This document shows positions 1-11,020 of a stretch of DNA of 64,000 bases, one piece after another (positions within the stretch are counted from its first letter, which is position 1; each line of letters starts with the position of its first letter). A model generated the notes under the pieces. The model saw only the letters and a list, made by a program, of their open reading frames with translations. It was not told the origin of the DNA and did not search any database. Position numbers and translations under genes: made by a program. Source of the stretch: Hordeum vulgare subsp. vulgare (taxonomy: Eukaryota > Streptophyta > Magnoliopsida > Poales > Poaceae); the NCBI RefSeq assembly GCF_904849725.1, contig NC_058523.1, forward strand, positions 110,424,189 through 110,488,188. The letters run 5' to 3'.

Positions 1-101
1 TCGTAAATTTCAAGATGGGGTATTGATGTCCGTGTATGCGCGTATATATGAATACTTGTGTTTGTACTATGTTAAAAAATGCATTTATTGGACAATCTCT
101 A

Positions 102-193
102 TCTCTATACTACTTAAGAAAATGCAAGGTTTAAATAGCGGACATAATTATATAAACATTTATCCCTGCTGCAACGCACGGGGATTGTCATAG
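102..193 (+). mobile_element. Helitron-like terminal remnant
   Basis: This short stretch starts with TCTCTATACTACTTAAG and ends near CGCACGGGGATTGTCATAG followed by T. These are the kinds of ends seen on small non-autonomous grass Helitrons (5' TC, GC-rich hairpin region close to the 3' end, final CTRR before a host T). Only about 90 bp lie between the ends, so it would be an internally deleted copy. The start is ambiguous, because a second TC lies at 96. The flank 1-304 shows nothing else recognisable. Confidence 0.3.
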
Positions 194-304
194 TAAGGAA
201 ACACCAACGATATCGCACGGAGATTTGAAAATTAGAGAGCATCGCAGTCTCTTGTGACGTGGGAGCAGAAGAGACAATTTGATGATACATTCTACTATAG
301 TTAC

Positions 305-2138
305 TGTTGGAAATATGCCCTAGAGGCAATGATAAATAGTTATTATTATATTTTCTGTTTAAAGATAATCGTTTATTATCCATGCTATAATTGTATTGAA
401 TGAAAACATAGATACATGTGTGGATACATAGACACAACAATGTCCCTAGCAAGCCTCTAGTTGACTAGCCAGTTGATCAAGGATAGTCAAGGTTTTCTGG
501 CTATGTGCAAAGTGTTGTTGCTTGATAACTGGATCACATCATTAGGAGAATCATGTGATGGACTAGGCCCAAACTATGAACGTAGCATATTGATCGTGTC
601 GTTTTATTGCTATAGTTTTCTGCGTGTCAAGTATTTGTTCCTATGACCATGAGATCATATAACTCACTGGCACCGGAGGAATGCCTTTTGTGTATCAAAC
701 GTCACAACGTAACTGGGTGACTATAAAGGTGCTCTACAGGTATCTCCGAAGGTGTCCGTTGAGTTAGTATGGATCAAGACTAGGTTTTTTTACTCCGTGT
801 GACGGAGAGATATCTCAGGGCCCACTCGGTAATACAACATCACACACAAGCCTTGCAAGCAATGTGACTAAGTGTAAGTCATGGGATCTTGTATTACGGA
901 ACGAGTAAAGAGACTTGCCGGTAACGAGATTGAAATAGGTATGCGGATACCGACGATCGAATCTCGGGCAAGTAACATACCGAAGGACAAAGGGAATGAC
1001 ATACGAGATTATATGAATCCTTGATACTGAGGTTCAACCGATAGGTTATTCGGAGAATATGTAGGATCCAATATGGGCATCCAGGTCCCGCTATTGGATA
1101 TTGATCGAGGAGTACCTCGGGGCATGTCTACATAGTTTTCGAATCCGCAGGGTCTGCACACTTAAGGTTTGGCGATGTTTTAGTATAGTTGAGTTATATG
1201 TGTGGTTACTGAATGTTGTTCGGAGTCCCGGATGAGATCACAGACGTCACGAGGGTTTCCGGAATGGTCCGGAGACGAAGATTAATATATAGGATGACCT
1301 CATTTGGTTACCAGAAAGTTTTCGGGCATTATCGGGAATGTACCGGGAGTGACGAATGGGTTCCGGATGTTCACCGGGAGGGGCCAACCCACCCGGGGAA
1401 GCCCATAGGCCCTAGTGGTGGCGCACCAGCCCTTGGTGGGCTGGTGGGACAGCCCAAAAGGGCCCTATACGCCAAGGATAGAAAATCAAAGAGAAAGAAA
1501 AAAAAAGGAGAGGTGGGAAGGAAGGGAAGGACTCCACCTTCCAATCCTAGTTGGACTTGGATTGGAGGTGGACTCCTCCACCTCCTTGGCCGGCGCACCC
1601 TTGAGGACTTGGTCCTCAAGGCAAGCCGCCCCCTCCCCTCCTCCTATATATAGTGGAGTTTTAGGGCTGATTTGAGACAACTTTTGCCACGGCAGGCCAA
1701 CCACAAACACCACGGTTTTTCCTCTAGATCGTATTTCTGCGGAGCTCGGGCGGAGCCCTGCAGGAGTAGATCCTTCACCACCACCGGAGCGCCGTCACGC
1801 TGACGGAGAACTCATCTACTTTTCCGTCTTGCTTGCTGGATCAAGAAGGCCGAGATCATCGTCGAGCTGTACGTGTGCTGAACGCGGAGGTGCCGTCCGT
1901 TCGGCACTAGATCGGAGCGGATAGTGGGCCGGATCACAGGACAGTTCGTGGGACGGTTCACGGGGCGGATCGAGGGACGTGAGGACGTTCCACTACATCA
2001 ACTGCGTTTCTTAACACTTCCTGCTGTGCGATCTACAAGGGTACGTAGATCCAAATCTCCTCTCGTAGATGGACATCACCATGATAGCTCTTGATGTGCA
2101 TAGGGATTTTTTTGTTTCCCATGCAACATTCCCCAACA
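305..2138 (+). repeat. 5' LTR of the first Copia element
   Basis: The 1,834-bp repeat runs from TGTTGGAAATATGCC to CATTCCCCAACA, and its partner is 25238-27070 (1,833 bp). A reading frame through 1213-1653 is not a gene, because it runs into the TATA box of the LTR. An imperfect inverted repeat lies at about 534-560, with arms ATCACATCATT and AATCATGTGAT. Confidence 0.93.
1645..1652 (+). promoter_or_regulatory. LTR TATA box
   Basis: TATATATA follows a C-rich tract (CCCCTCCCCTCCTCC) and is repeated in the 3' LTR at about 26575 as TATATATAATGG. This is the expected position of the core promoter of the BARE1/Angela LTR and would drive the genomic transcript. Confidence 0.7.
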
Positions 2139-2139
2139 G

Positions 2140-2153
2140 TGGCATCATGAGCT
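2140..2153 (+). other. Primer binding site, initiator-Met tRNA type
   Basis: TGGCATCATGAGCT begins one base after the 5' LTR. It is a degenerate version of TGGTATCAGAGC, the usual plant Copia primer site complementary to the 3' end of initiator tRNA-Met. The same variant is present in the second Copia element (complement of 47601-47614), so it is a feature of the group and not only local decay. Confidence 0.75.
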
Positions 2154-3391
2154 AGGTTCATGCGTAGATGTAATCTCGAGTAGAACACAAAGGGTTTTGT
2201 GGACGGTGATGTTTGATTTGCTGCCCTCCTTAGTCTTTTCTCGATTCGGCGGTATTGTTGGATTGAAGCGGCCCGGACCGACATTATTCGTACGCTTACG
2301 AAAGACTGGTTTCATCGCTCGACATGCAACCTCGTTGCATAAAGATGACTGGCGGGTGTCAGTTTCTTCAACTTTAGTTGAATTGGTTTTGACCGAGGCA
2401 GTCCTTGGAGAGGTTAAATAGCAATTTTCACAGCTCCGTTGTGGTTTTTGCGTAAGTAAGATGCGATCTACTAGATACCCATAGCAGCCACGTAAAACAT
2501 GCAACAACAATTAGAGGACGTCTAACTTGTTTTTGCAGGGTATGCTTGTGATATGATATGGCCAATGACGTGATGTGATATATTGGATGTATGAGATGAT
2601 CATGTTGTAATAGTTAATATCGACTTGCACGTCGATGGTACGGCAACCGGCAGGAGCCATAGGGTTGTCTTTAAACTAACATTTGTGTTTGCAGATGCGT
2701 TTACTATATTGCTAGGACATAACTTTAGTAGTAATAGCATAAGTAGCACGACAACCCCGATGGCGACACGTTGATGGAGATCATGGTGTGGCGCCGGTGA
2801 CAAGAAGATCGTGCCGGTGCTTTGGTGATGGAGATCAAGAAGCACATCGTGATGGCCATATCATGTCACTTATGAATTGCATGTGATGTTAATCCTTTAA
2901 TGCACCTTATTTTGCTTAGAACGACGGTAGCATTATGAGGTGATCTCTCACTTAAATTTCAAGACGAAATTATGTTCTCCCCGACTCTGCACCGTCGCTA
3001 TACTTCGTCGTTTCGAGACACCACGTGATGATCGGGTGTGATAGACTCCACGTTCACATACAACGGGTGCAAAACAGTTGCACACGCGGAACACTCGGGT
3101 TAAGCTTGACGAGCCTAGCATGTGCAGACATGGCCTCGGAACACATGAGACCGAAAGGTCGACCATGAATCATATAGTTGATATGATTAGCATAGGGATG
3201 CTTACCACTGAAACTATCCTCATCTCACGTGATGATCGGACTTGAGCTAGTGAAATTGGATCATGTACCACTCAAATGACTAGAGAGATGTACTTTTTGA
3301 GTGGGAGTTTAGCAAGTATTTTGATTAGTTAAACTCTAATTATCTTGAACATAGTCTAAGTCCACTTTGAAAATATTTGTGTTGTAGATCA
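2154..3391 (+). other. Copia untranslated leader
   Basis: About 1.24 kb lies between the primer site and the gag ATG at 3392. It has no credible reading frame. Its counterpart in the second Copia element is the complement of 46371-47600, of similar length and recognisably related sequence, which is the long leader typical of BARE1-like elements. Confidence 0.75.
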
Positions 3392-6300
3392 ATGGCTCAC
3401 GCGACAGTCACCCTGAATTTTAATACGTTCCTAGAGAAAGCTAAGTTGAAAGTGGAAGCAACTTTGTAGACTGGGCTCGTAATCTGTCACGCCCAGATGC
3501 GACCCTATCCTCAATTTGGCACGAGGGCCTCGTCAGGGATAGAAGCGCATCTCGTCGTGTCGCAAGAATGGATATCGTTACAAGTACATGTACTGAAAAG
3601 AAGAGATATATGAAATTGGCTTACACTCGCCACAAGCTACATCAGAGTCACATCAGTACATTACATAATCATCACGAGTAAGAGCAGGGTCCGATTACGG
3701 ACGAAAATAAACGACAAAAGAAGAACGACGGCCATCCTTGCTATCCCAGGCTGCCGGCCTGGAACCCATCCTAGATCGATGAAGAAGAAGAAGAAGAAGC
3801 AACTCCAAATGAACAATCAATGCGCTCGCGTCAAGTAACCTTTACCTGCACCTGCAACTGGTGTTGTAGTAATCTGTGAGCCACAGGGGACTCAGCAATC
3901 TCATTTCCAAAGGTATCAAGACTAGCAAAGCTTAATGGGTGAGGTATGGTTAAGTGGTGAGGATGCAACAGCGGCTAAGCATTTATTTGGTGGCTAAACT
4001 TACGAGTACCAGAAATAAGAGGGGGAAGATCTACGCATAGCGGACGTGATCTACTGATGATCAAATGAATGATCCTGAACACCTACCTACGTCAGACATA
4101 ACCCCATCGTGTCCTCGATCGGAGAAGGAACTCACGAAAGAGACAGTCACGGTTACGCACACAGTTGGCATGTTTTAATTAAGTTACTTCAAGTTATCTA
4201 GAACCAGTGTTAAACAAAGTTTCCACGTTGCCATATAACCGCGGGCACGACTTTTCCGAAAGATTTAACCCTGCACGGGTGCTCCAACTAGTCCATCACA
4301 AATTACCACAAGCCGCATAGAAATCCTCCATCACGAAGCTCGCGATCTCGTCGGATTCCCTAGTGGAAAACCTCAACTCTGAGATTACCCAAAGCATCAC
4401 CGGAATCCCGATGCACAAGATATCTCGTCAAAGGTAAAACTAATCCAGCAAGGCCGCCCGACGTGTCAACGATCCCGATAGGAGTCGCGTACCTCGTTCT
4501 TAGGACATGACGGATGAGCTAGACGTCGGGATCGCTAAACCTCCGGGTGACCAGAGGGGCGCCGGACATCGCTCAGGTGGGACCAACACTCATGAGGAGC
4601 ACTGGCCCGGGGGTTGATTAAAATAGTCCGCGGGTGCCGGCGGGTCCCTATGCATTATTATTAGGTTATTAGGCAAATGTAGTACCAAAGTTGGGCCTTG
4701 CCAGACCAGCTTTAATCTAAAACGAATTATCAAGGGGGTCCCCATAACAACCCCGATCGTGTTAGGAGCGCTCAATTATGGAACATAACACCGGTAGCCG
4801 AAAACTAAGGGGGCAAAGGTGGAACAAAACACCAGGCTAGAAAGGCCGAGCCTTCCACCTTTTACCAAGTATATAGGTGCATTGAATTAAATAGCATTTA
4901 ATATGATGATATAACAAGGAACCCATGTTATCACATGGAAGCACTTGCACCTGCAACTAGCAACGCTAACAACAGGGTTAAGCAAGCAGTAACATAGCCA
5001 ATCAGTGGTTTGCTAGGTTGAACAGGTTGAAGGTTTCATGGCATTGTTGAGAGGCTGTTATTTAACAGGTGGTAGGCAACGAGACATAATCGATAGAAGC
5101 GATAAAACTAGCATGGCAATGATAGTAACGGTATCTTGGGAAATGATCATCTTGCCTGAGATCCCGCTTGGAAGAATAATGCCTCCGTGAAGCAGACGAA
5201 CCGACGTAGTCGAACGGGTCCTCACAATCCGGCACGCTGCGGAACTCTGTCGAGACGAAGCAAACCGGAAACACAAATCAACACACGAAATTCACCACAC
5301 GATGCACAACACATATGATGCATGAGCTACTGAATACATGCAAGTCACGTCATGAAAATTCACACAACCAAACCCTACACATTAAGTGAAGTTCAATATG
5401 CAACGAGTTGCATATTGACGAAACTCCACATTTATTATTTAGTTCTATCCCGATTAGATACACGGCAATATTAAATGTGGTTAAACATGGCAAGAGGTGA
5501 AGCGCAATTAAACTACCTATCTAGGCATTTTAAATGAGGTCAGAAATGTCATATAGCATCTCCGAAACGACCTCACACGTTAATTTTACAATTCTGTCCA
5601 GATCTGTACTAACACCTTTAATTAGTTGTTAAATAGCAAAACAAATGGGTTCACGTGATTCTACGCGTCAAGGCAAGCAATCTACACATAAAGAACATCT
5701 CCAACGGAGCTACGGACCAAAAGTTACAAGCACCGCAAGATATGATGGCATGAATGCAAATTGTGTGCAACGGCGGCTACGAGCACTTCAACACATGCAA
5801 CCAGCAAGAGAAAATGGAACTACACGAGATTCTAAGCAAGTTTCATGTAGGACACGATCAAAACGGAGCTACGGTTCGAAAACTACGAGCAAAACAAGAA
5901 ATCACTACAATCTGCCAAAATCAGCCACATAGCATTTTCTACACCCCACAACTACGAGCTACACAACTCCGATAAACTCAAGCAAGGCATGGCATGAAAG
6001 AGGGCAAGACGCACTACTACAAACAACTAACAACAACTAGCATGGCAGCAAGGAGCACTAGGAAAAGAAGACACAAAATGGCATCTCACACTCTATTTCA
6101 GACTTAGTGAAAATTACACCTCATGAAAGTGCAGTTTTCAGCCTGAAGCTATATTGACAGCAGCAAAACCTATAGCTACAGGACTCCAAATGGCATGAAA
6201 AATTACAGCATGCTATAGAAACACAAGGGGTACAACTAACTCCATTGGACCAACCTCAAAAGAGCTACAGATCTAAAGATAGAAGCAAAACAAAACAGCA

Positions 6301-7836
6301 ACAAAATATAACAGATTCCAGACTTAGAAATATTTCAGCTCCTCCAAATCAGCACTATTTCTAGCAACTTGAGGGCAATCAAAACACACCTAAACATGCA
6401 TTTCTATTGCAACCAAAAATACCAGGGGCTAAACAAAACATCCAAGATCAACTTTCTAGTTGACAACTCCGTCAAACGACGCACGGAATAAATCCTACGA
6501 ATTAAACAAAAGGGCAACATAGCAAAATATCGCGCGAACTAACTTGCTCAAAAGCTAAAACTAATTGCATAGAAAAATCCACCCGGAAACATATAAAATA
6601 TGTGGGGTTGCAACACCAAAATAATCCCACACGTAAATGCGAGATAATTATCTAAACGCGAAAAATAAACTAGCGGCAAATCACTACGCGCAAAAATACC
6701 AACGGCTACTCTAAAATACATGCAAAAATGATTCCTAAAACATGGGCATTTAATCTACGGCATACGAGCAATCCGGACTTGCACGGAAATTAAATACGGG
6801 GCGAAACAATATAGGACAACACATTAAACTAGGCGCTCGGCACGTAAACTACGTCAAAAAAATATGCAAGTTGTGAAATTGTGATCTACTCGCAAAACTA
6901 CATGAAAAACATATTTAATTTATCGCGGTCCGACTAACGGTTTAAAAGATACGGTCATCTAAATATCGTCTAATTCCTGAAAATTAATATACTTTGAGGG
7001 AAATTTTTTTAAGCTAAATGGGCCTAACAGGGGGCGCTGGATTCTAACTAGCGCTGGGGCGGGAATAGAGGCTACCTTGGGGAAGGGCCTCTTGGGCCGG
7101 CGGTTGGGGAAGGAGGCCGACTGGGCCGGCTGCGGGGAGGAGGCGTGCTGGGCCGAGGCCGGTCCTGAGGCGGTGGAGGCGAGGTGGGCCGATGGGCCAG
7201 CGGCGCGCTGGTGGCGAGCTGGACCGGGGCGGCTGACCACCTGGCCACGGTCAACGCAGAGCGCTGGGCCGGGGAGATCCCCACGCTCGATCTGGCGCCT
7301 CTAGATCGGCGCGAGGCGCTGGCGAGCGCACGGGCACGAGAGGTCGAGGGGCGGCGGCGGATCCGGCTGGGAGCGAGGGCGGCGGCGGAGCAGGTTGGGA
7401 CCGAGGCGGCGGCGGGGCTACACCGGCCGGTGGCGGCGCGGCGGCGCTAGGGCGCGGGTAGGGTGCTGGAGGCGGCGCTCGGGAGGAGGAGGAGCGGCTT
7501 GAGGCCGAACCGGCTCAGGCCGCTGCTGCTCTGGATCGGGGCTCCTCCCCGATCTGGAGCTCGGGCACGAGGCTACGGGAGGAGGAGGATCTCCGGTCTG
7601 TGTTGGCTCTGTGGTCGCCGGACTTGTCCATCTTGACCACGGACATGTCCGGTAGGTGGGAAAACTGACGAATCTGGGCCTTTGGATGGAAATCCAATGG
7701 TCCAGATTTGACCTGGAATGAGATTTCGGTGAGGGAGGAGATGGGGCTAGTAGGTGGGTTTTTTTTGAGGGGGTGGCTGCAAAAATGACTAGGGGGAACC
7801 CTAGTGAAGTGGGAGGGGTCTTTCTAGGGGGTGATA

Positions 7837-7844
7837 CTATATAG
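7837..7844 (-). promoter_or_regulatory. Candidate TATA box of the large solo LTR
   Basis: CTATATAG on the minus strand lies 560 bp inside the LTR from its 8399 end, a plausible U3 length. It follows the sequence CCAACC in the transcribed orientation. The motif is palindromic, so orientation rests on position, not on the motif alone. Confidence 0.45.
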
Positions 7845-7994
7845 GGTTGGTCTAAGGTGGAGTGGACCTCGTCCGTTCGATCGCGATCCGATGACCACGA
7901 ACGGAGGAAGTGGCTAGGTGGAACTAGCGGCTGTGTTGAGCGGTTATCCGGAGACGAGAGGGAGAACGGGCGGCGCGGCAACGAATTTTAAAAC

Positions 7995-8014
7995 ACCGTC
8001 AGACGTCTGACGGT
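7995..8014. repeat. 20-bp perfect palindrome in the presumed U3
   Basis: ACCGTCAGACGTCTGACGGT is its own reverse complement. It sits about 150 bp upstream of the minus-strand TATA box of the large solo LTR. The centre is GACGTC, an ACGT-core site of the type bound by plant bZIP factors, so a promoter role is possible. Confidence 0.6.
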
Positions 8015-9154
8015 AGCCCGAATACGGTGCCGCTACGGTCGACCGTTCGGGTACCAGACGGTCTCCGATCGCGACAAAATTCGACAGGCGGCCTAGCTAT
8101 AAATAAATAATACTGCACGACAAATTCCAGCTCAATCAGAGAAAGTATTATCCACGCTTTAACAACAGGGTTACGACGGTGCCGTGGGCGCGTGCGAGTG
8201 CGGTCAGGCTCGGAACGAACAACGACGATAACCGGCAACTAACAACGGATGCAAGTTTTGAAAACGGGCGGCAACGGAGACGCCGATGCAATGCAGATGA
8301 TGCGCATGATGCGATGATGATGCGACAAATATAAATAGACACACGACGAAAACGGAAAGAGAGGGGAATCTTCTGGAATGTCGGCATCGGGGTGTCACAT
8401 AATCTTAAGTTGCTCTTGCAAGCTGGAAAGAAGGATTATGTCATTAATGCTGCGCTAGGAGATGAACCACCCGCCGCGGCTGACCAAGATGCTAAGAACA
8501 CTTGGTTAGCACGCAAGGAGGACTACTCAGTTGTTCAATGTGCAGTCTTGTATGGCTTAGAGCCGGGACTTCAACATCGCTTTGAGCGTTATGGAGCATA
8601 TGAGATGTTCCAGGAGTTGAAGTTTATCTTTCATAAGAACGCCCGGATCGAAAGGTATGAGACCTCCTATAAATTCCATGCTTGCAAGATGGAGGAGAAT
8701 TCGTCTGTCAGTGAACATGTGCTCAAAATGTCTGAGTACTCAAACCGTCTGGCTGAGCTGGGGATTGAACTCCCGCAAGAGGCTATCACTGACAGAATTC
8801 TTCAATCACTGCCACCAAGCTATAAGAGCTTTGTGTTGAACTATAACATGCAAGGGATGAACAAGTCACCGGCGAGTTATTCGCGATGCTGAAAGTCGCA
8901 GAGTGAGAACTCCGTAAAGAGCATCAAGTGTTGATGGTGAATAAGACCACTAGTTTCAAGAGAAACGGCAAAGGAAAGAAGGCTAATTCAAAGAAGAGCG
9001 GCAAGCCTGTTGCCAATCCGACAAAGAAACCCAAAACTGGACCTAAGCCTGAAACATAGTGCTATTATTGCAAGGGTATGGGTCACTGGAAGCGCAACTG
9101 CCCCAAGTATCTGGCTGATAAGAAGACAACCAAAGAAAAAATCAGGTATATTTG

Positions 9155-10391
9155 ATATACATGTTATTGATGTGTACTTAACCAGCTCTCATAGTAGTGC
9201 CTGGGTATTCGATACCGGTTCTGTTGCTCATATTTGCAACTCGAAACAGGAACTACGGAATAAGCGAAGGCTGGCAAAGGATGAAGTGATGATGCGCGTG
9301 GGAAATGGTTCCAAGGTTGATGCAATCGCCGTCAGCACAGTTTCACTTCAGTTACCATCAGGATTAGTTATGAACTTAAATAAATGTTATTTAGTGCCTG
9401 CTTAAGCATGAACATTATATCTGGATCTTGTTTATTGCGAGATGGTTACTCGTTTAAGTCAGAGAATAATGTTTGTTTTATTTCTATGAGTAATATCTTT
9501 TATGGTCATGCACCCAATGTGATAGGATCGTTCATATTGAATCTTGATAGTGATAATACACATATACATAACATTGAGACCAAAAGAGTTAGAGTTAACA
9601 ATGATAGCGCCATGTTTTTTTGGCACTGCCGCTTAGGTCATATCGGTGTAAAGCGCATGAAGAAACTCCATACCGATGGACTTTTGAAGTCACTTGACTT
9701 TGATTCACTTGACACGTGCGAACCATGCCTCATGGGCAAGATGACTAAGACTCCATTCTCCGGAACAATGGAGCGTGCAAGTGACTTGTTGGAAATCATA
9801 CATACCGATGTGTGTGGTTCGATGAGTGTGGAGGCGCGCGGCGGATATCGTTATTTTCTCACCTTCACTGACGATTTGAGTAGATATGGTTATGTCTACT
9901 TAATGAAGCACAAATCTGAGACGTTTGAAAAGTTCAAGCAATTTTAGAGTGAAGTCAAAAATCATCGTAACAAGAAGATCAAGTTCCTACGGTCTCATCG
10001 TGGGGGTGAATATCTGAGTTTCGAGTTGGAGCTCACTTAAGACAATGTGGAATTGTTACACAGTTGACACCGCTTGGAACACCACAGCGTAATGGTGTGT
10101 CCGAATGTTGTAATCGTACTTTGTTAGAGATGGTGCGATCTGGGATGTCTCTTACCGATTTGCCGTTATCGTTTTGGGGTTATGCATTAGAGACAACTGC
10201 ATTCACTTTAAATAGGGCACCATCAAAATCCGTTGAGACGACACCATACGAAGTGTGGTATGGCAAAATACCAAAGTTGTCGTTTCTTAAAGTTTGGGGA
10301 TGTGATGCTTATGTCAAAAAGCTTCAGCCTGAAAAGCTAGAACCCAAAGCGGAAAAGTGCGTTTTCATAGGTTACCCGAAATAGACAGTTG
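9155..10391 (+). pseudogene. pol: Copia protease and integrase, broken
   Basis: The protease segment reads WVFDTGSVAHIC with catalytic Asp codon at 9211 and ends at a premature stop at 9403. A shifted frame from about 9405 carries the GAG-pre-integrase and integrase zinc domain (HCRLGH...CEPCLMGK) and the start of the catalytic core with DVCGSM and RYFLTFTDDLSRY. A stop lies at 9945. From 10064 the core continues (GTPQRNGVSE, the region of the third acidic residue) with WYGKIPKLSFLKVWGC. The frame then meets a stop and the Tat insertion at 10397. Several indels separate these pieces, so no functional enzyme can be made. The integrase continues beyond the insertion at 23293. Confidence 0.88.
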
Positions 10392-10396
10392 GGTAT

Positions 10397-10953
10397 TGAT
10401 GGGGTCATAGTCCTAGGGTAGGTTCATAGGCCTATCATGTAGGTCCTACCCAAGGACTACCCCTCACAAAGGACAAGGCCCTTAGTCAGTCCCGACTGAA
10501 TTAAGGAGCCCCCGTCATCCAGTCGGTAACAGGTCTTCGACCATCCAGTCGGAGACTAGCATTCGGAGGATATCATGCTAACCGACTGGATACACTCGGT
10601 ACATCGTAACCTCTCTGGAGGGAAACGGTCGTACGTTTCCGGGTGCATTTATTAGCATTTAGAGCATACGTTACCTGTAATGTACGCATTCAATCCCCAC
10701 TACTCCACCCATGTACCAGGACCGTTGTGGAGGGGAGCGCACTCTATATAAGCCACCCTCCCCCACTGGTAGAGGGGTTAACAACTCACTGTATTCTATA
10801 TTTCCACTCGACAACAAGCTCCCTGAGCACTGAGACGTAGGGCTATTACCTCCACCGCAGAGGGGCCTGAACTCATACAACCTCGCCGTAGCTAAGGCTC
10901 TGCCCATCCTTTTCATACCCTACACATCTACTGTCAGGCTTATACCCACGACA
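10397..10953 (+). repeat. 5' LTR of the Tat element
   Basis: A 557-bp LTR, the same length as the copy at 22731-23287. It carries a TATA box at 10745 and several ACTCGG/CCAGTCGG motifs that recur through the element. It ends CTTATACCCACGACA directly before the primer site. Confidence 0.95.
10745..10752 (+). promoter_or_regulatory. Tat LTR TATA box
   Basis: TATATAAG follows GCGCACTC, about 350 bp into the LTR. It is identical in the 3' LTR (23079-23086) and still visible in the truncated LTR at 60535-60851 on the other strand. Confidence 0.75.
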
Positions 10954-10955
10954 GT

Positions 10956-10973
10956 TGGCGCCCACCGTGGGGC
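10956..10973 (+). other. Primer binding site, Lys-tRNA-like
   Basis: TGGCGCCCACCGTGGGGC lies two bases after the 5' LTR. It differs at one position from TGGCGCCCAACGTGGGGC, the site used with tRNA-Lys(1,2) by several retroelements. The assignment to a particular tRNA is an inference from that resemblance. Confidence 0.7.
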
Positions 10974-11020
10974 AGGCGTCTAAGCGACTTCTGGCGAGTT
11001 TGCGACTACTTCCTTTCGTC

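Larger units (their letters stand above)
3485..8399 (-). mobile_element. 4.9-kb solo-LTR candidate (LARD/Sukkula-like size)
   Basis: The insert starts TGTCACGCCC, ends GGGTGTCACA and is bounded by the 5-bp duplication TAATC (3480-3484 and 8400-8404). The TG...CA ends and 5-bp duplication fit an LTR retrotransposon product. I see no gag-pol motifs, primer site, or internal repetition of the ends over 4,915 bp. A single large LTR left by LTR-LTR recombination is therefore the simplest reading. A TATA box on the complementary strand at 7837-7844 orients it to the minus strand. Grass LARD elements such as Sukkula have LTRs of this size, but the name is only a suggestion. The part around 7040-7560 is strongly GC-rich, and a (GAA)n run lies near 3780. 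Reading frames here are short and unrelated to known proteins. Confidence 0.75.
3392..9170 (+). pseudogene. gag: Copia gag (nucleocapsid), broken and interrupted
   Basis: The ATG at 3392 starts a Copia gag N-terminus (MAHATVTLNFNTFLEKAKLK). A small deletion relative to the second copy in this window shifts the frame, giving a stop at 3467. After the 4.9-kb insertion, gag resumes at 8405 and reads openly to 8892, with the gag core around YGLEPGLQHRFE and MFQELKFIF. A second frameshift near 8868 and a stop just before the zinc knuckle follow. The knuckle itself is still readable (CYYCKGMGHWKRNC, pattern C-x2-C-x4-H-x4-C, about 9058-9100). Gag would package element RNA. This copy cannot encode it intact. 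Confidence 0.88.

Noticed and set aside
1213..1653. 146-codon plus-strand frame
   Set aside because: It lies wholly in the Copia LTR, runs into the TATA box and is broken or changed in the 3' LTR. No known domain.
7418..7981. 187-codon minus-strand frame, Pro/Ser/Arg-rich
   Set aside because: It overlaps the predicted TATA box of the large LTR. Its openness fits high GC content, and nothing in it resembles a protein family.
3485..8399. DNA transposon with terminal inverted repeats
   Set aside because: The ends TGTCAC and GTGTCACA are inverted only over a few bases, as in LTRs. The 5-bp duplication and TG...CA ends fit an LTR better.
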